A DNA stretch of 64,000 nt. It comes from Trichostrongylus colubriformis (lineage: Eukaryota; Nematoda; Chromadorea; Rhabditida; Trichostrongylidae). The DNA lies in contig OZ022259.1 of NCBI GenBank assembly GCA_963978905.1, positions 52,966,727 to 53,030,726 on the forward strand, in the 5' to 3' direction. Position numbers and translations under genes: made by a program. The notes below the pieces were generated by a model. It worked only from the letters and a program-made list of their open reading frames with translations. It was not told the DNA's origin and ran no database searches. Below are positions 46,108-58,043 of this stretch, piece by piece (position 1 is the first letter of the stretch; every line of letters starts with the position of its first letter).

Positions 46108-49100
46108 CTGAATGCTACGCATTGAGTAACCACTTTAAAGCTCAGCCGAATAGATTCAATTTCGAGCTAGTTATGCCAAAACATGGCAAATCGCGCACTT
46201 GAATGCAAGCTACAACCACTGCGACCCGCTCCCAGCGAGGTTGAGCCTTTCACGTCTCAACAATCATCTACTCTTCATAGTTATATGTGAAACATAAGAA
46301 CAACCAGAAAAAGAAAAAAGCGCAGAAAACAGACGACAGGAGACAACCGAGTCGCCACCCATCTCAGCCGATCCAATTCGCCTAGAAAACCCAACAGCTT
46401 TGCTGCTGATCCTGTTAGTAACTACCAAATTGCTCACCTCGACTTCACGTTTGTGCGCATTATTTTCTGCTTTGGTTGTCTTGATCCCGTACATGTTCTT
46501 CGCTGGAAACGTATTAAGCTCAGCAGGAAACTAGTTCGTTATAAAGATGATATCTGAAATGGAGTAATTTGACCAAATACGTTAAGAAATATACCAAAAC
46601 ATGGCCGTCAATTCCTAACCGTCGATAATTACTGGTTAACAGAATTGTCTTCACGATTCCTAGGGTCAAGAAATGAACCACATATAGTACAGACTGCAGA
46701 GATGATGAGTACCACGATGAGCGACACTTGGAAAGATCAATGACCATACGGATGATAGTTTTTCGGAAATACCTCTTTTCTGCATTTGGAAATGTCAAGA
46801 AACAGGTATATCGGCGGCAGACCGGAGTTACGATTAGGAACCCGCAACTAATAATGAACGCTCTTCGGATGAGTTGCACAAGCTCCCAAAAGTCACTTGA
46901 GGTTACTAACATTACGGTAAAACACCAGAAGGCCGTCGCTGAACCAAGTCATCGCAAGACCCAGACCGTCTTCCCTTTAACTTCATTAGATGATGGTGAA
47001 TTACTAACACTTCAAATGTAAACAAACTGAAGGCACCACTACCACACGGGTGAAAGAGAAGGGTCATGAAGTTTATACGGGGAAAATGAAGTCAAATTTG
47101 ACTGGTGGCCAACTTTCAACTTGACGTCACAGTAAGCAATTCTGAAATTGAGGGCTATTCCGTGGAAGTAGACAGAAGAAGGCTGGATCGAGGGGGGAGG
47201 GGATGATGAAACCGACGTTACCGTATTTTCGGCATGATGATGAAATCAGTGGTAGAACCTCACGAGACTATTGATTTGCGACTGATTTCAAGACCTTGGT
47301 TACGTAATTGAACTATTTAAGGTGGTAAAGAATATCAAAGAATATATCAAAGAAAGGGAATATAGAGAGTACATCAAATAGAGAATATATAATATCAAAG
47401 AATAAAGATAGAGGTGTTTGAATGTAAATATACAATGCAGTTGGATGTATATAATTTGAGTGATATTGTGAATTGCTTCATTAAATAAATTCCCAGCAAA
47501 AGCGGATAACATGTATAGAATAGGTGGGTTTTACAGTGAGTTGCACCCTGCGCAACACTGGTGACCTGGCTTGTCAGAACACTTGCAAGCACCCTAGGAG
47601 GATCATCTGCATTCGAAAAATGGTTGGGCATACTAGAACCTCCCACACGCAAAATAATGCAAATCTGATAATGCATAATGAATGGGATAAAAAGGGTGAT
47701 TGACTGAAAAGACAGGATTCTTAAGGCATTATGTTGCTTGAGTCTAGCTGATCGACTCTACAAGAAGAGGCTCATACGTGTTGGAAAATGCGATTCTGGT
47801 TCTGGAATTGAATCGACCCATTACTACACCGGTAGCTAAACTCTGATGATATCTACCTCGAAAAAACTCTAACTGCCTGGAAAAAGTACGTTTCTTATTC
47901 TTCGGCTAGCCGTGATATTCGGCCCTCTCTTTGCCATCATATTTATGTCGTGAACAAACGGTATTTTTTTTTGAAATAACTGGCTGAAGTCGCGCAGTTT
48001 TTTTTTGAGGCGCCTTGATCCGCGTGTGGTGGGGTGCAACACGCACGACTTCCTGGTTCCAAGAACCAACCGCTACCTAATCTTGAGTAACGCTAATTTC
48101 GTGCACACATTTGCAGACACACTATAGCTGGGTGAGCCCCACAGTTCGGTAACGGACTATGCGTTTCTGCGATGCGATTGGCATGCGAAGAAGCAGAATC
48201 ACAAGCACCATCGTCCCCTTAATGAGGGTTATAAAGCTAACCTTATTTTTTCTTTTCACACTTCACTTTGGAACTTTTTGACTTCCATTTTTAAAGTCAG
48301 AACACAACTTGGATAGTAAGGAAAACTTACCCTGCTCTTTGCGGTGCAGATAAGACCGCCACAGAATGATTGGTCATCCTTCCAACCATAACATATCCTT
48401 GGAGATCCGCTCCCGCCATTAGCTGCTCCTCGTCCGAAAATGAAGCGGTAGCTTGTTTCATCCATACACAAGCGTAGCGACAGCAGACTGGTAGCCGTCA
48501 TTAGTGGCCGCCCAGCTGCTGTATAGCCTCAAAATCGCACTTGCCGGGACGCCGGTGGTACGATTGGTCACGTGGTTCACGCTGTCACTTGAGCGTACTA
48601 TGCAGTAGTTCCCTTCGTAGCTTGCTCCATAGCTCTCATGGCGACCTGAGAGACGATTTGTGCGCTCATGCGTCGCGGCGCTTACGATTTCACGAAATGG
48701 CAAAGTTATTGACCGTACGTATCCCATCTTCATCTGAACTGCAAACATAAGCGGATTGTAAGTTCTTCGCGAGGTATGACTGCCGTTTTTGAGATTAGTT
48801 GAAGTGCTACAGAGGCTGTAAGTAGTCGGAAGAGAACCACACTATTACCTTCTTGAAAGTCACTGTATAAACAATTTGTATTGATCAGTTTTATACTCAA
48901 TAAATATACAAACATGAATGTAAACAGCACCGAATTAAAACATGTGTTAAGGATAAGAATGTGAATAATTCTGTTACGCGTTCAATATCATACTAAACAT
49001 AACATGTACGCACTCGTAAACATATCATTGCTACAACTACCTCACAACAATAATTCCAATCAGAGCTGTTATTCCTTTGACCTGAGCAATCATACCAGAA

Positions 49101-49626
49101 ACAGCGAGGTCATTCATGGGTACACTTCTACTAGTTACTGTAATCTTAAATATTTCTAATTACAGGCGAATCTCAATATTATGCCATACACATAAAACAC
49201 GAAAAATCAAGGAACAAAAAGTACTATAAGAGTACATGACAGCTGTGGTAGCGGTCCATCGGTTGAACGTTAGAATTCGTTTTTTTTACAGAGTGTATCT
49301 AATAATTTAATCTAGCGCCACCCCTTCCCCATTGTCATGATGACGAATGTCTGGGGAACTACGAAATCCCCAAACATAATCGAAACTACGAGCCGTCACC
49401 CTACAATCATAGTCGCTGCATTTCCAGTTTCAGTTCCCCCAGCCATACTGCCCCTCTTGAGAATAGACGGAGGGAAGGGGTCTCATTCCTCGGATTTTTT
49501 GACCGCTTCATTCCATTTTTTCCTCACCTTCGCACTATTGAGCAGGTCGACCTTCATACTGGTGATCTTTCCACATGCGGTCCAAATTACCCCTATCACA
49601 GCTTTTGACTTTTCAAGTTTCAGGAG
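46108..49626. other. Between gene B and gene C copies; unassigned
   Basis: A 130-codon minus frame (46912-46520) has several hydrophobic stretches but no clear family. An AT-rich stretch with 'aatatcaaagaatat' repeats is at 47320-47420. The candidate exons at 48333-48737 are listed separately. Kelch exons of gene C would be expected here and were not recognised. Confidence 0.4.
48333..48737 (-). other. Candidate exon(s), unknown protein
   Basis: A TGTTTGCAG acceptor before 48737 opens a long minus-strand frame (MKMGYVRSITLPFREI ... NHVTNRTTGVPA), and a strong GTAAGT donor follows at about 48332. The first frame stops before the donor. A GTGCGA...TACCAG intron of about 53 bp would switch to a frame open to the donor (EEQLMAGADLQGYVMVG). 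The protein was not recognised. It could be a small part of an unrelated gene or coincidence. Confidence 0.25.
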
Positions 49627-51890
49627 GGGCGGAGAAATAAAATGGGAAGTTGTTAGTAGTTGTAACAAGGCACTGTACAGACAGCAGAAGCTCAGATGAT
49701 CGCGTTATGAAGATGGAAATTGTTGTGAATCTGGAAGGAATGTAGTTCACAAGCAGCTTGTAACCAAATGCCTTCAGCTTTCCACATGATTCCTACCAAG
49801 ACAACGCATCTGCTTCTCAATAAAACGTTCCACTCTTCCAAACTGCTCACCGAGTAGAGACATTTACGAAATGTTAGCCACTGCTCGTGCGAACGATATA
49901 GAAATCTTTCATACTTTTGCCCACTTTTAGCAGAAGATGCCAGCGAATGAAAACTCGTAAAAAAACGTACCATCTTTCTGTACTTTTTTGATTTGCAGTT
50001 CCTTAAAATTTTCTTTTCTGCACGCCATAAACTATCCATCATTAGAAGCACGCATGAGCGATCAGCTCAACCAAAGCAGCCAAAAAATCACCAAGCACAA
50101 CGGAACAACCCATTAACATACCGTATGGCGAGTTGTGAATCACAATTGCTATAAGTAAGCTCGCGCTCCATTGAAAGGTGCTATCAATGCATTTCAGAAC
50201 AACGTTATTCACGGAAGTTTATCATAATGCGCCCAAAAAAGAATAAGCCATGGCAAACGAACATGCACGTGTATTCAATAACTTCAGTATAATAAGCAAG
50301 AGAATAGATACATTTGAGACTACCACTGAACGGCTCCTGAAAATTAAGGCGTCGCCCTGGACAAACGGCGCACGGGAGTCACGCGTACTCGAGACAAGTA
50401 TCTGGCCCATTCTTCGCTGGACTTCGTTGTCGCTCCTCCTCCTAAAACCATCCTGTTGAGTCATCTTGAAGGCATATGAATTAGACATAGCGCCGCGTTC
50501 GCTTACACTATTCCAAAACTAAACTCTAGAACAGCTGGGGAGAAAGCAACTTTCACTGACAGATGGCAGGAACTAAAAAATAGCAGAAAAATGAGAAAAA
50601 CCCCTCTAAGCTACTAGTTTTGACATGGTCGACACGCAACTACGGTCTGCTAAAGTATTTTTGAACAAGCAGTACCCATGCAAAAAAATAAACTGTTGAT
50701 AAACAAATGCTAGGGTGTAAGCCACTAGTGAAGGCGCTCCGCATGAGCGGCGACGGGTACGAGCTAAAGGCACTTGGTATGGCCCTGAAGCGATGACGGT
50801 CTCCTAATTTTGAGCCCATCGCGTCGCGCACCACACGCGATAGCACGCACATCAGAGACGAGCTTTGACGAAGCTTTGGCCCCAGAGGTGACTGAAAGCA
50901 GCAACTATGCTTTCCAGGCACCAAGCTAATCCAATACGATAACAACACCCCGTGTAACACGTTTCCGAAACACAACACATACTCCATTACGAACCGCTTC
51001 ATTGGGCGTGGCCTACGGACATGGGTGAGTGGCGAGAGTGAGAGTGCGCGGCGAGAGCGAGAGTGTGTGGCGGAGTGAGAGAGTTTGATACACTTTCACC
51101 CAAATTCGTAGGCCACACCCTGTCAAACGCTCCGAATAGACTGTACTTATAACAACATTTGCAACACAGACGGTAGCAAAACTCTGCAGTTACCAGTATT
51201 AAAAGATGGTGCTATCGCAATAAGGGGGCATCTCATTGTGCTATTGGTCCGATGCTATGTTAGCTTGATAGAAGTGTAAAGGAAACCCTACCTCTACACT
51301 GAAGATTAAACGAAAATATATGCCAGATTGATTTGACAGTGATGCATAGGTGTTCAACACATCACAAAATCAGGTCTTGATTTTGTGGAATGTTGGAGTC
51401 GAGGTCCGCCGTAATATTTAAAAAAAATTTAAGCAAAAATTGTACTCGCTCCGCAATCACGTACGACGCCCCAACGCATGCGAGCCGCGGTGCAATTTCG
51501 TGCCTTAACGGCACACATCCTATGTAACCAAGCAGAGAGTCGAGAGTCGAAAAAATCGCGAAAAAATAGGAATTGGTATACCAGATGCGCGTAACATATC
51601 ACGGAAAGGATTTCTTGGTCGAGTACGCGATCCTTGCATGTTTGGTTGAACGGGAGTAGTCATTTGTAGCAGTTGATAGTTCTGAAATAGCGGACTATAA
51701 AAAAACATGGGAAGAAGTGGCCCTCACAAAACTGTTCCCTACCTTCGCTTCATCAACAAGATTTCGACATGCGGCATCGGCCATCACTAACGCGTTTGTA
51801 CTGACAGTGCCAACAAGAAATTTGGGTTGGCACAGTGGAAGTCGTACATGCCGCAATAACTGCAAAACAACGAATTCATAGATCAGCCGT
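49627..51890. repeat. Segmental duplication, copy in gene C (partner 25013-27186)
   Basis: Colinear with 25013-27186, including 'ctggacaaacggcgcacggg', 'gacggtctcctaatttt' and two BACK-region exons. The main difference is an extra block of about 150 bp at 50990-51147 containing a MITE. Confidence 0.85.
51003..51121. mobile_element. MITE with GGCGTGGCCTACG ends and purine-rich core
   Basis: GGGCGTGGCCTACG at the left is mirrored by CGTAGGCCACACCC at the right. The core is a G/A-rich run of 'gagagtgagagtg' units. It is absent from the duplicate at about 26345. A related block lies at 23615-23720. Confidence 0.65.
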
Positions 51891-52991
51891 CAGACAATAG
51901 AAAGCAACACAAAATACCTGAAAGAGCACGCTTTTCCGGGTTGTCAGATCAAAGCTAACCCATTTCATTACAGCTTCGAAAACCTGGAACTATTATAAAA
52001 ACCTAAACGAAGCGGTGAAATCGCACTGAATTTATCGATATTCCTTTTAATATGCATCACACATTAGACCCTCTTTCGAAAGTAGCAGCGGACGAATAAG
52101 GATCTTTATAATACATGAATGTTCACCACCCAATCTACGAATCGGTGCTTCCGTCAGCAGAGACCAGTCTGGTGTTGACGATATGTAATCGACCCCAAAA
52201 GGGAACTCGGTTGCTTGCGTGGGCGCATGCGGCGCGCAACGCAGTTACGACGGTTAAATAAAGCGTGTAACACCATAATCGCTTCAGGTCCCAGCCATTC
52301 CTCCTCTAACTCGTACTCATTGCGTCACAGGCCGCACCACAAATGCGACTTCTATCCTATGACATACACCCGTATTGCCCCGCCCTCGCCTTCCTGATTT
52401 ATGGAAAATAAAAGTAAAAAAAGGAAGCGAGGCACATTAACTGATTATTCTGCTTACCTGTTCTTCTGATCGCGCAAGAAGCAGGTCACTTGAAATGAGC
52501 TCATTTACTTGCTTAACAGGGAGATGATGAAACTCCTCCAAGCCAAGGACAGACTGAAAAGTGAGAGTACAAATTGATAGCTATAAAAAACGTTGGTTCC
52601 AACGAATAATGTAGCAACCTGGAAATTTAGCAAAATGAATCCGTTGGCGAAGTGAAGAAGGGTCTGACATGCGTAAATTTCGGCAACCGCTCGAATTTGC
52701 AGGCAATTTGACAGGCTTATTCCCTTCTTTAGGAAATCGCAACACAGTTCCTATAGACGACAGTGTTAACAATCGAAACCGTTTAATTTGGTTCGAACAT
52801 AACCTTGATATTTCTCGAAGGAGCCAAACCACTTATTGGCAATCTTACCTTAACTTCACTCAACTGAAGGAGACAAGCGCCGGCCAGTATGTCCTGTACA
52901 TTGTTATCATCGATATTTACCTCACCAGAATAGCAGAAATTAACAAGAGCATCGAGCGTTCGGACCTCTATACCGTTCATTTTTATGTCGT
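51582..52991 (-). CDS. Gene C: KLHL paralog, BTB-BACK part, incomplete
   Basis: Exons 52991-52849 ([15 protein letters not shown]...[11 protein letters not shown]), 52750-52619 ([10 protein letters not shown]...NFQ), 52553-52458 ([13 protein letters not shown]...SEEQ), 51983-51918 ([13 protein letters not shown]), 51859-51743 (LLRHVRLPL...LVDEAK) and 51681-51582 ([16 protein letters not shown]). All have GT...AG borders, the same lengths and phases as gene A, and no stops. The first BTB exons should lie beyond the retroelement that starts at 53916, outside the window. No kelch exon was found downstream, so it would encode BTB-BACK only if expressed. BTB-BACK proteins could still bind cullin-3 or dimerise with gene A; that is inference. 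Confidence 0.75.
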
Positions 52992-53365
52992 CTGCAAAAC
53001 AATATCAATTGCGAGCCAAGAAAAGTGAGTTACGGATTAATCTTACAGATCATGAAGTTCAGTCTCTCGGCAGATACAGTAAGAAAAGAGGACCTATTCA
53101 CGCTACTACTTTGTCCAACCAATGTTAAGCTATTGCGCCAGAGGCCTGATGAGCATGGGATCACAACTATGCTTGCGGAGTAAACAGCTGGCGAAGATTA
53201 TGGTAACTGCCACGACGGGGGTACGTTCCAAATTGTAGGCTTCATGCCACTAGGATGAAGTCAACACGCTTCATCGGTAAAGCTATCAGAAGAGGTAATT
53301 AGGGTAATCAGTGGTAGGAGAACATGTTCACACTGAATAAAGGTGCGGGATTCGAGGAGACGATC
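52992..53365. other. Gene C intron sequence
   Basis: Aligns with 44444-44516 and 44758-45070 of gene B. No separate feature. Confidence 0.6.
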
Positions 53366-53368
53366 TAA

Positions 53369-53718
53369 GGCCGCTTTCATACTTTGCGCACCGACGCCGT
53401 CACGTGCGTGACTGCGTCAAACACATGCAACCATTTGCCCGCCGCAGGAGACGGCGTCCATAGATAATACGGACCCAATCACACCACACTGTGGTGATTG
53501 TGGCCGATTCGAATCTTGGCGCTCTGCCAATAAGGTGATCGTGGCCGCTTCGTGTATTAGCACAGCGCCAAGACTCGAATCGGCCACAATCACCACAGTG
53601 TGGTGTGATTGGGTCCGCATTATCTATGGACGCCGTCTCCTGCGGCGGGCGAATGGTTGCGTGTGTTTGACGCCGTCACGCGCGTGACGGCGTCGGTGCG
53701 CAAAGTATGAAAGCGGCC
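53369..53718. mobile_element. 350-bp near-perfect hairpin MITE, TAA target duplication
   Basis: The ends GGCCGCTTTCATACTTTGCG and its mirror are flanked by TAA (53366-53368 and 53719-53721). Nearly the whole element folds back: 'gacggcgtccatagataat' and 'cacaatcaccacagtgtgg' also recur inverted. Gene B has the empty site gatctaacgcg at about 45075. Confidence 0.9.
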
Positions 53719-53721
53719 TAA

Positions 53722-53870
53722 GGCCACGGTCATAATTCCGCCGGCAGAGTGTGGCTGCGTTCAGAGGTAGCGAGGAGAGGTGCAGAGATGACGCAGACAA
53801 TGAGGCGGGGGCACTGGCGGAGACGCAGAGCCACGCCCTGCCGCCAGCACCGAAAAGTACGATCGCGGCC
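53722..53870. mobile_element. 149-bp MITE sharing a TAA with its neighbour
   Basis: GGCCACGGTCATAATTCCGC and GTACGATCGCGGCC are inverted ends; TAA flanks at 53719-53721 (shared with the element on its left) and 53871-53873. The interior has GTGTGGCTGCGTTCAGAGG. One of the two must have inserted into the other's target duplication. Confidence 0.85.
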
Positions 53871-53915
53871 TAAAGCTCATCACGGCCTTACGTCGCATTG
53901 GCCACGACGTGGCTT

Positions 53916-54152
53916 TGTCAGGTGTCAGCTCCTCCAGCCCATCAATCCTCAAGGACTCATCATCATGCACCGGCAGCCAATCAGGCGGCGCCACCTCGAT
54001 CTTCCTCCAGCCTGCGGGTACTTAAGCTGCTGCCATCCAGCAGTGGCAGTCATTCCCGGCAGTCACCACCTCACCTCCTCACCATTCCCTTCTTCCCTCT
54101 TATGTAATCCTATTAGTAATAAATATATATAGCCCATGTGTCTTGTACCTCA
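53916..54152 (+). repeat. Candidate 5' LTR
   Basis: Starts TGTCAGG at the point where gene B/C similarity ends and could finish at the CA at 54151-54152. It contains a TACTTAAG (about 54019) and an AATAAA (about 54118) in the order expected for U3 and R. No second copy exists in the window to confirm it, and no clear primer-binding site follows immediately. A TGGCGACAAG at about 54503 is an alternative primer-site position, which would make the LTR longer. Confidence 0.35.
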
Positions 54153-57100
54153 TCGTATACCCCACCGCTACACCTACCCCTTCAGTAATAGACGTCATGA
54201 ACCTATTATCTGATATGGAGGACCCAGGGAGATTTTTTTCACACCCGTTTTCGAAACTAATTTTTGCTCCCCTCTCTTCTCTTTCAGTAGAATGCATTCC
54301 CCTCCCAACCCATATTCCCTTCGACTCAACCAACGACTTCGTCTTCCCGCGCAGAAGATGGAGAAAACGAACAACGACTTACGTAAGTAATTTTTTTTCT
54401 TTCGCGAACAATCATAACAAGGGATAAGTAATAGTTTTTGACACCTATAATGGTGTAATTAAGAAGATTTTGACACCAAAAACGGTGTATTTAAGAAGTC
54501 CTGGCGACAAGTTCCCCTTTCTTTCTTCTCACGGCGTACCAGTTGATATTATTAAGAAGTATAATTCATATTGAAGGGATAATAAATCACTATAGTAATC
54601 AATGACACCCAGCAGACTGCTGCTAGGCTGTCAATTTCGTAACACGCCCGCGCTAGTTACAGCATACCAGACGTCCATCACTCTCTACACGTTTCTCGAA
54701 TCGGGTCGATAAAAATAACTTCGACTGTAAGTAGTCGAGTAGACCTATGGAACAAGTAGAATGTAAAAAATATGCGCAATTAATAATGAATTATGGGAAA
54801 AAATGTTTTGATAGGAAACCAATGTTTAGCTTGAAAAAAATGAAAATTAAGAATTAATGAAAATGAAATATGAAACGAATATGTTTTAGCAAAAAATGAA
54901 CTGAATAAAGTACAATGAAATAAGATAGCATAATAGTACGAAATCTGTTGTAAAAACCATATTAGTAAATGAAAAAAATAAATGAACTGGAAAATAAATG
55001 AAATAGTTAATGTAATTCGCGTAATCGCTTGAATTCTTTATTGACAACCAGTATCTATTGAATAACCATTTAATTTGCCGATTTTGAAAAGGACTTGCTC
55101 GCCATTCTGCGCACTTTTTCTTGAGAACTAGCTATTCTCACTCACTATATGACCCTTTGCTGCTACGATACCGGTTCAGAGACGGTACTAGGAGATAGAC
55201 AGCAAAATCATATATTCATGTATCTCTTCTATTTCCGAGTGTATAGTGAAGTTTTCGTGCCAAGGCGGCTGCATTACAACGCACCGTGGCACATGCGAAT
55301 CGCCCACAAGATTTATTAGTCTGGGTTGCGAAACTCACTAATCCGCCAATACGGATACGGTACCTCGGTGAGGCAAGAGAGATCCAACATCTCAACAGGT
55401 GTCACGTCGGCGTCATGTATACATTAATACTGACAGCCCCGACTCCGATCCCAACCACCGCGATCAGATTTCGCAATCAGATTACGGTATCTGGCCAATT
55501 TCTTAAGCTTAGTCTGCATTGAAACTTTCCAATAAAATGGGACAAAATGGGACATGCTACCACACTCCATAAACTCTAAGATCCCAAAGCAGTTGCTAGT
55601 CTAACAAACCACCATAGAAACAGATGAAGTCACTTCAAATTAAAAAAAATAACAATTCCATGTTCACTTCAATCTTTTCGAGCGCGCTAACAAGGCTGTC
55701 AAGTTAATAATTGTTAACCCGCACAGTCACTCCAAACTTCACACTTTGCTCACTTCACCGCGAAACTCCTCACTCTCCTAACACTTATACAATTTCAAGC
55801 GTTATCAACTGTACTTGAACGAGGCAATTTTGAATCGCAGCAATAACTTAATCTAAAAAACCCAATTAATGCCAAAACCTCCACCCCTATTCAAATATTA
55901 AGCTTCTAGCAAACAAAACAAAACCGTTTTACATCACCTAACACCACTATCCGCCCTTCACCCCCATGTTCCAATGAAAAATAATCAATTAATAAAAAGT
56001 CAACATTAAGGTTCTTCATTGATGTCCTGCGGCATGATCATAGGCTGCTATGATATCAATACCCTTAACTAAAAGGCCTCCCCTCTGAGCATTTTCATCC
56101 ATTATTAAAAGTAAAAACCATGATAGATCTTCCCACTACATCAGCAATATCATCACAGGGGAACAGCATGGCGCATCCAACAATAACAACCATAACGATA
56201 GTTTTGTATTTGGTCTTCCACCCAAACACGCTAACTGTGCAGTACTTAGATACCACCATTCAATGAAAAACAAACCCTCCAAACAAGTTTCAGAACACTT
56301 AGGATCCCAACACACGGCGCCATAGAATAGATCGATTAGCAGCAATCCCCCCAACATACCCTTTCCAGGACACTCACACTTGCTCTCTATAGGCATAACT
56401 AGTAATAAATCTTCCCAACACAGCAATAATACAACTAGAAGCCAACTACGTGGCGCAATCCTAATTACCTCAAGTCATATCAATTACCACAGTCCAAATA
56501 TCCCTCCTCCCTCATTCATATACATTCTCAAGAAATAGATATAATAATAGACCTTCACAACGTATCAACAATACGAACAAAATTAAACAACATGGCGCAA
56601 TCCATAAAAACAAGAGAAAATCACCTTTCACAATGAATTTCGCGATTTCTTGTCTTCCACTTTACTAACTAATTACTACAAAATCAAAATATCATCCTTC
56701 TACAATCTCTAACCTTCCAAACAATTTTTTTAGAATACTTAGAACCACACTCACGGCTCAATCTCGAAAAGTTCATTAAATCATCTCGTTTCATATTCCA
56801 ATCTTTCCTAATTTTAACCCATTCCTTGAACGCAACAAATGTAACTCATTTCACTAATAACCAGTGTCTAGAAACCCATTTCTCCATCAAAATAAGTTTA
56901 TGAGTTGATTGAGTAGAAAAATCAACTATATTCATTTCTAATCTGAAAAGAAAAAACACTTCTTTCAACAACTATAAATACTTTTCTATCTAACTTCTCA
57001 GAATCATCCCCTTCTCTTCACCAAATATTGTTCGCATATATGGAAGGCCCAAGTACTCCCCAACCAACGATTCCTGCAAAGTATTTCGATCAATAAAGAA

Positions 57101-58043
57101 CTACCGTACTCCGCGCGTCAATAACGTATGGAATCCCTAAAGTCTGGTCACCCCCTGCATACTACTTTACATTGCAGCCAATTTTTCTGTCTTTTCGCCA
57201 TCGAATCCTTATTCTTCGTTTGAACTTCTCCATGTCGGTGGGCTCTACTTCTTCCTCTACTTCATCTTTTCAGTAGCTGAAACACCGCAGAACACTGCAC
57301 AATCCAGCTCCAACTGATTATCCTCCTTTAAAAAAAAAGCCTTTCTACGTTCATAACCCTTCATTTTCTCGCCCTACTACCTTCTAAAACTACAAACACT
57401 CGTACAATTTCAACTTTTTTTTGAATAAACGCCCCTACAGTCCTAATTTTAGAGCAAAAATCAATACACATCAATATACTTATCACCGTACACAACTCCT
57501 CGACCACGCAATACGGTAACATTTGGCTCCGCCCCCTACAGTAAGCGTCCTAGAGATCAAAACCAATTACTTCCAAAAACCAAGGAATTATTCAAATAAT
57601 CCATATAAAAATTATAGAATTTCCTCATCACACTTTCGAGTTAATTCAATAATTATCCCAAATCATAAGCCACTGTTCAGTTCTATACCTTTTTGTTTGC
57701 TAGTGTTTACTCTCTCATATCTCCAGCAAGTACTTACTCTCCCAAGTAAGCAATTGTGGGCATCGGCTAAATCAAGCTGACCTCTCGCCCACACTGGCTC
57801 GGTGCAATGTATAACTTCTTGATTAGAAATTTCACCGCAACCATATAACCAAATTCTGTACAATGTCTCCGCTAAAAGTGCTCACCACATTGAATTAAAT
57901 TCAGAACCATATTTCACGGTGATGAATAATGACCCTATGCTTTACCATGAACAATGCCAAGATAGCCGCCATGCAGAATTCAACGATAAAATACAATTTC
58001 TAAAGCTTTAAATGGAAGATATCATAAATTAGAACCAGATTTC
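54153..58043. other. Retroelement 5' region without recognisable gag
   Basis: AT-rich, increasingly G-poor toward the right, with stops in all frames. Near 54435-54497 a 34-bp unit (TTGACACC...GGTGTA[AT]TTAAGAAG) is tandemly duplicated. The frame at 57523-57780 has one hydrophobic stretch but no recognised family. A gag protein was not identified. Confidence 0.4.

Noticed and set aside
46520..46912. Possible seven-transmembrane receptor fragment
   Set aside because: Hydrophobic stretches are present, but exon borders and receptor motifs are not. Not enough to call a gene.
46108..51581. Kelch exons of gene C
   Set aside because: I looked for LYAVGG-type motifs and phase-compatible exons on the minus strand and could not find any. 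Weakly diverged exons could have been missed.
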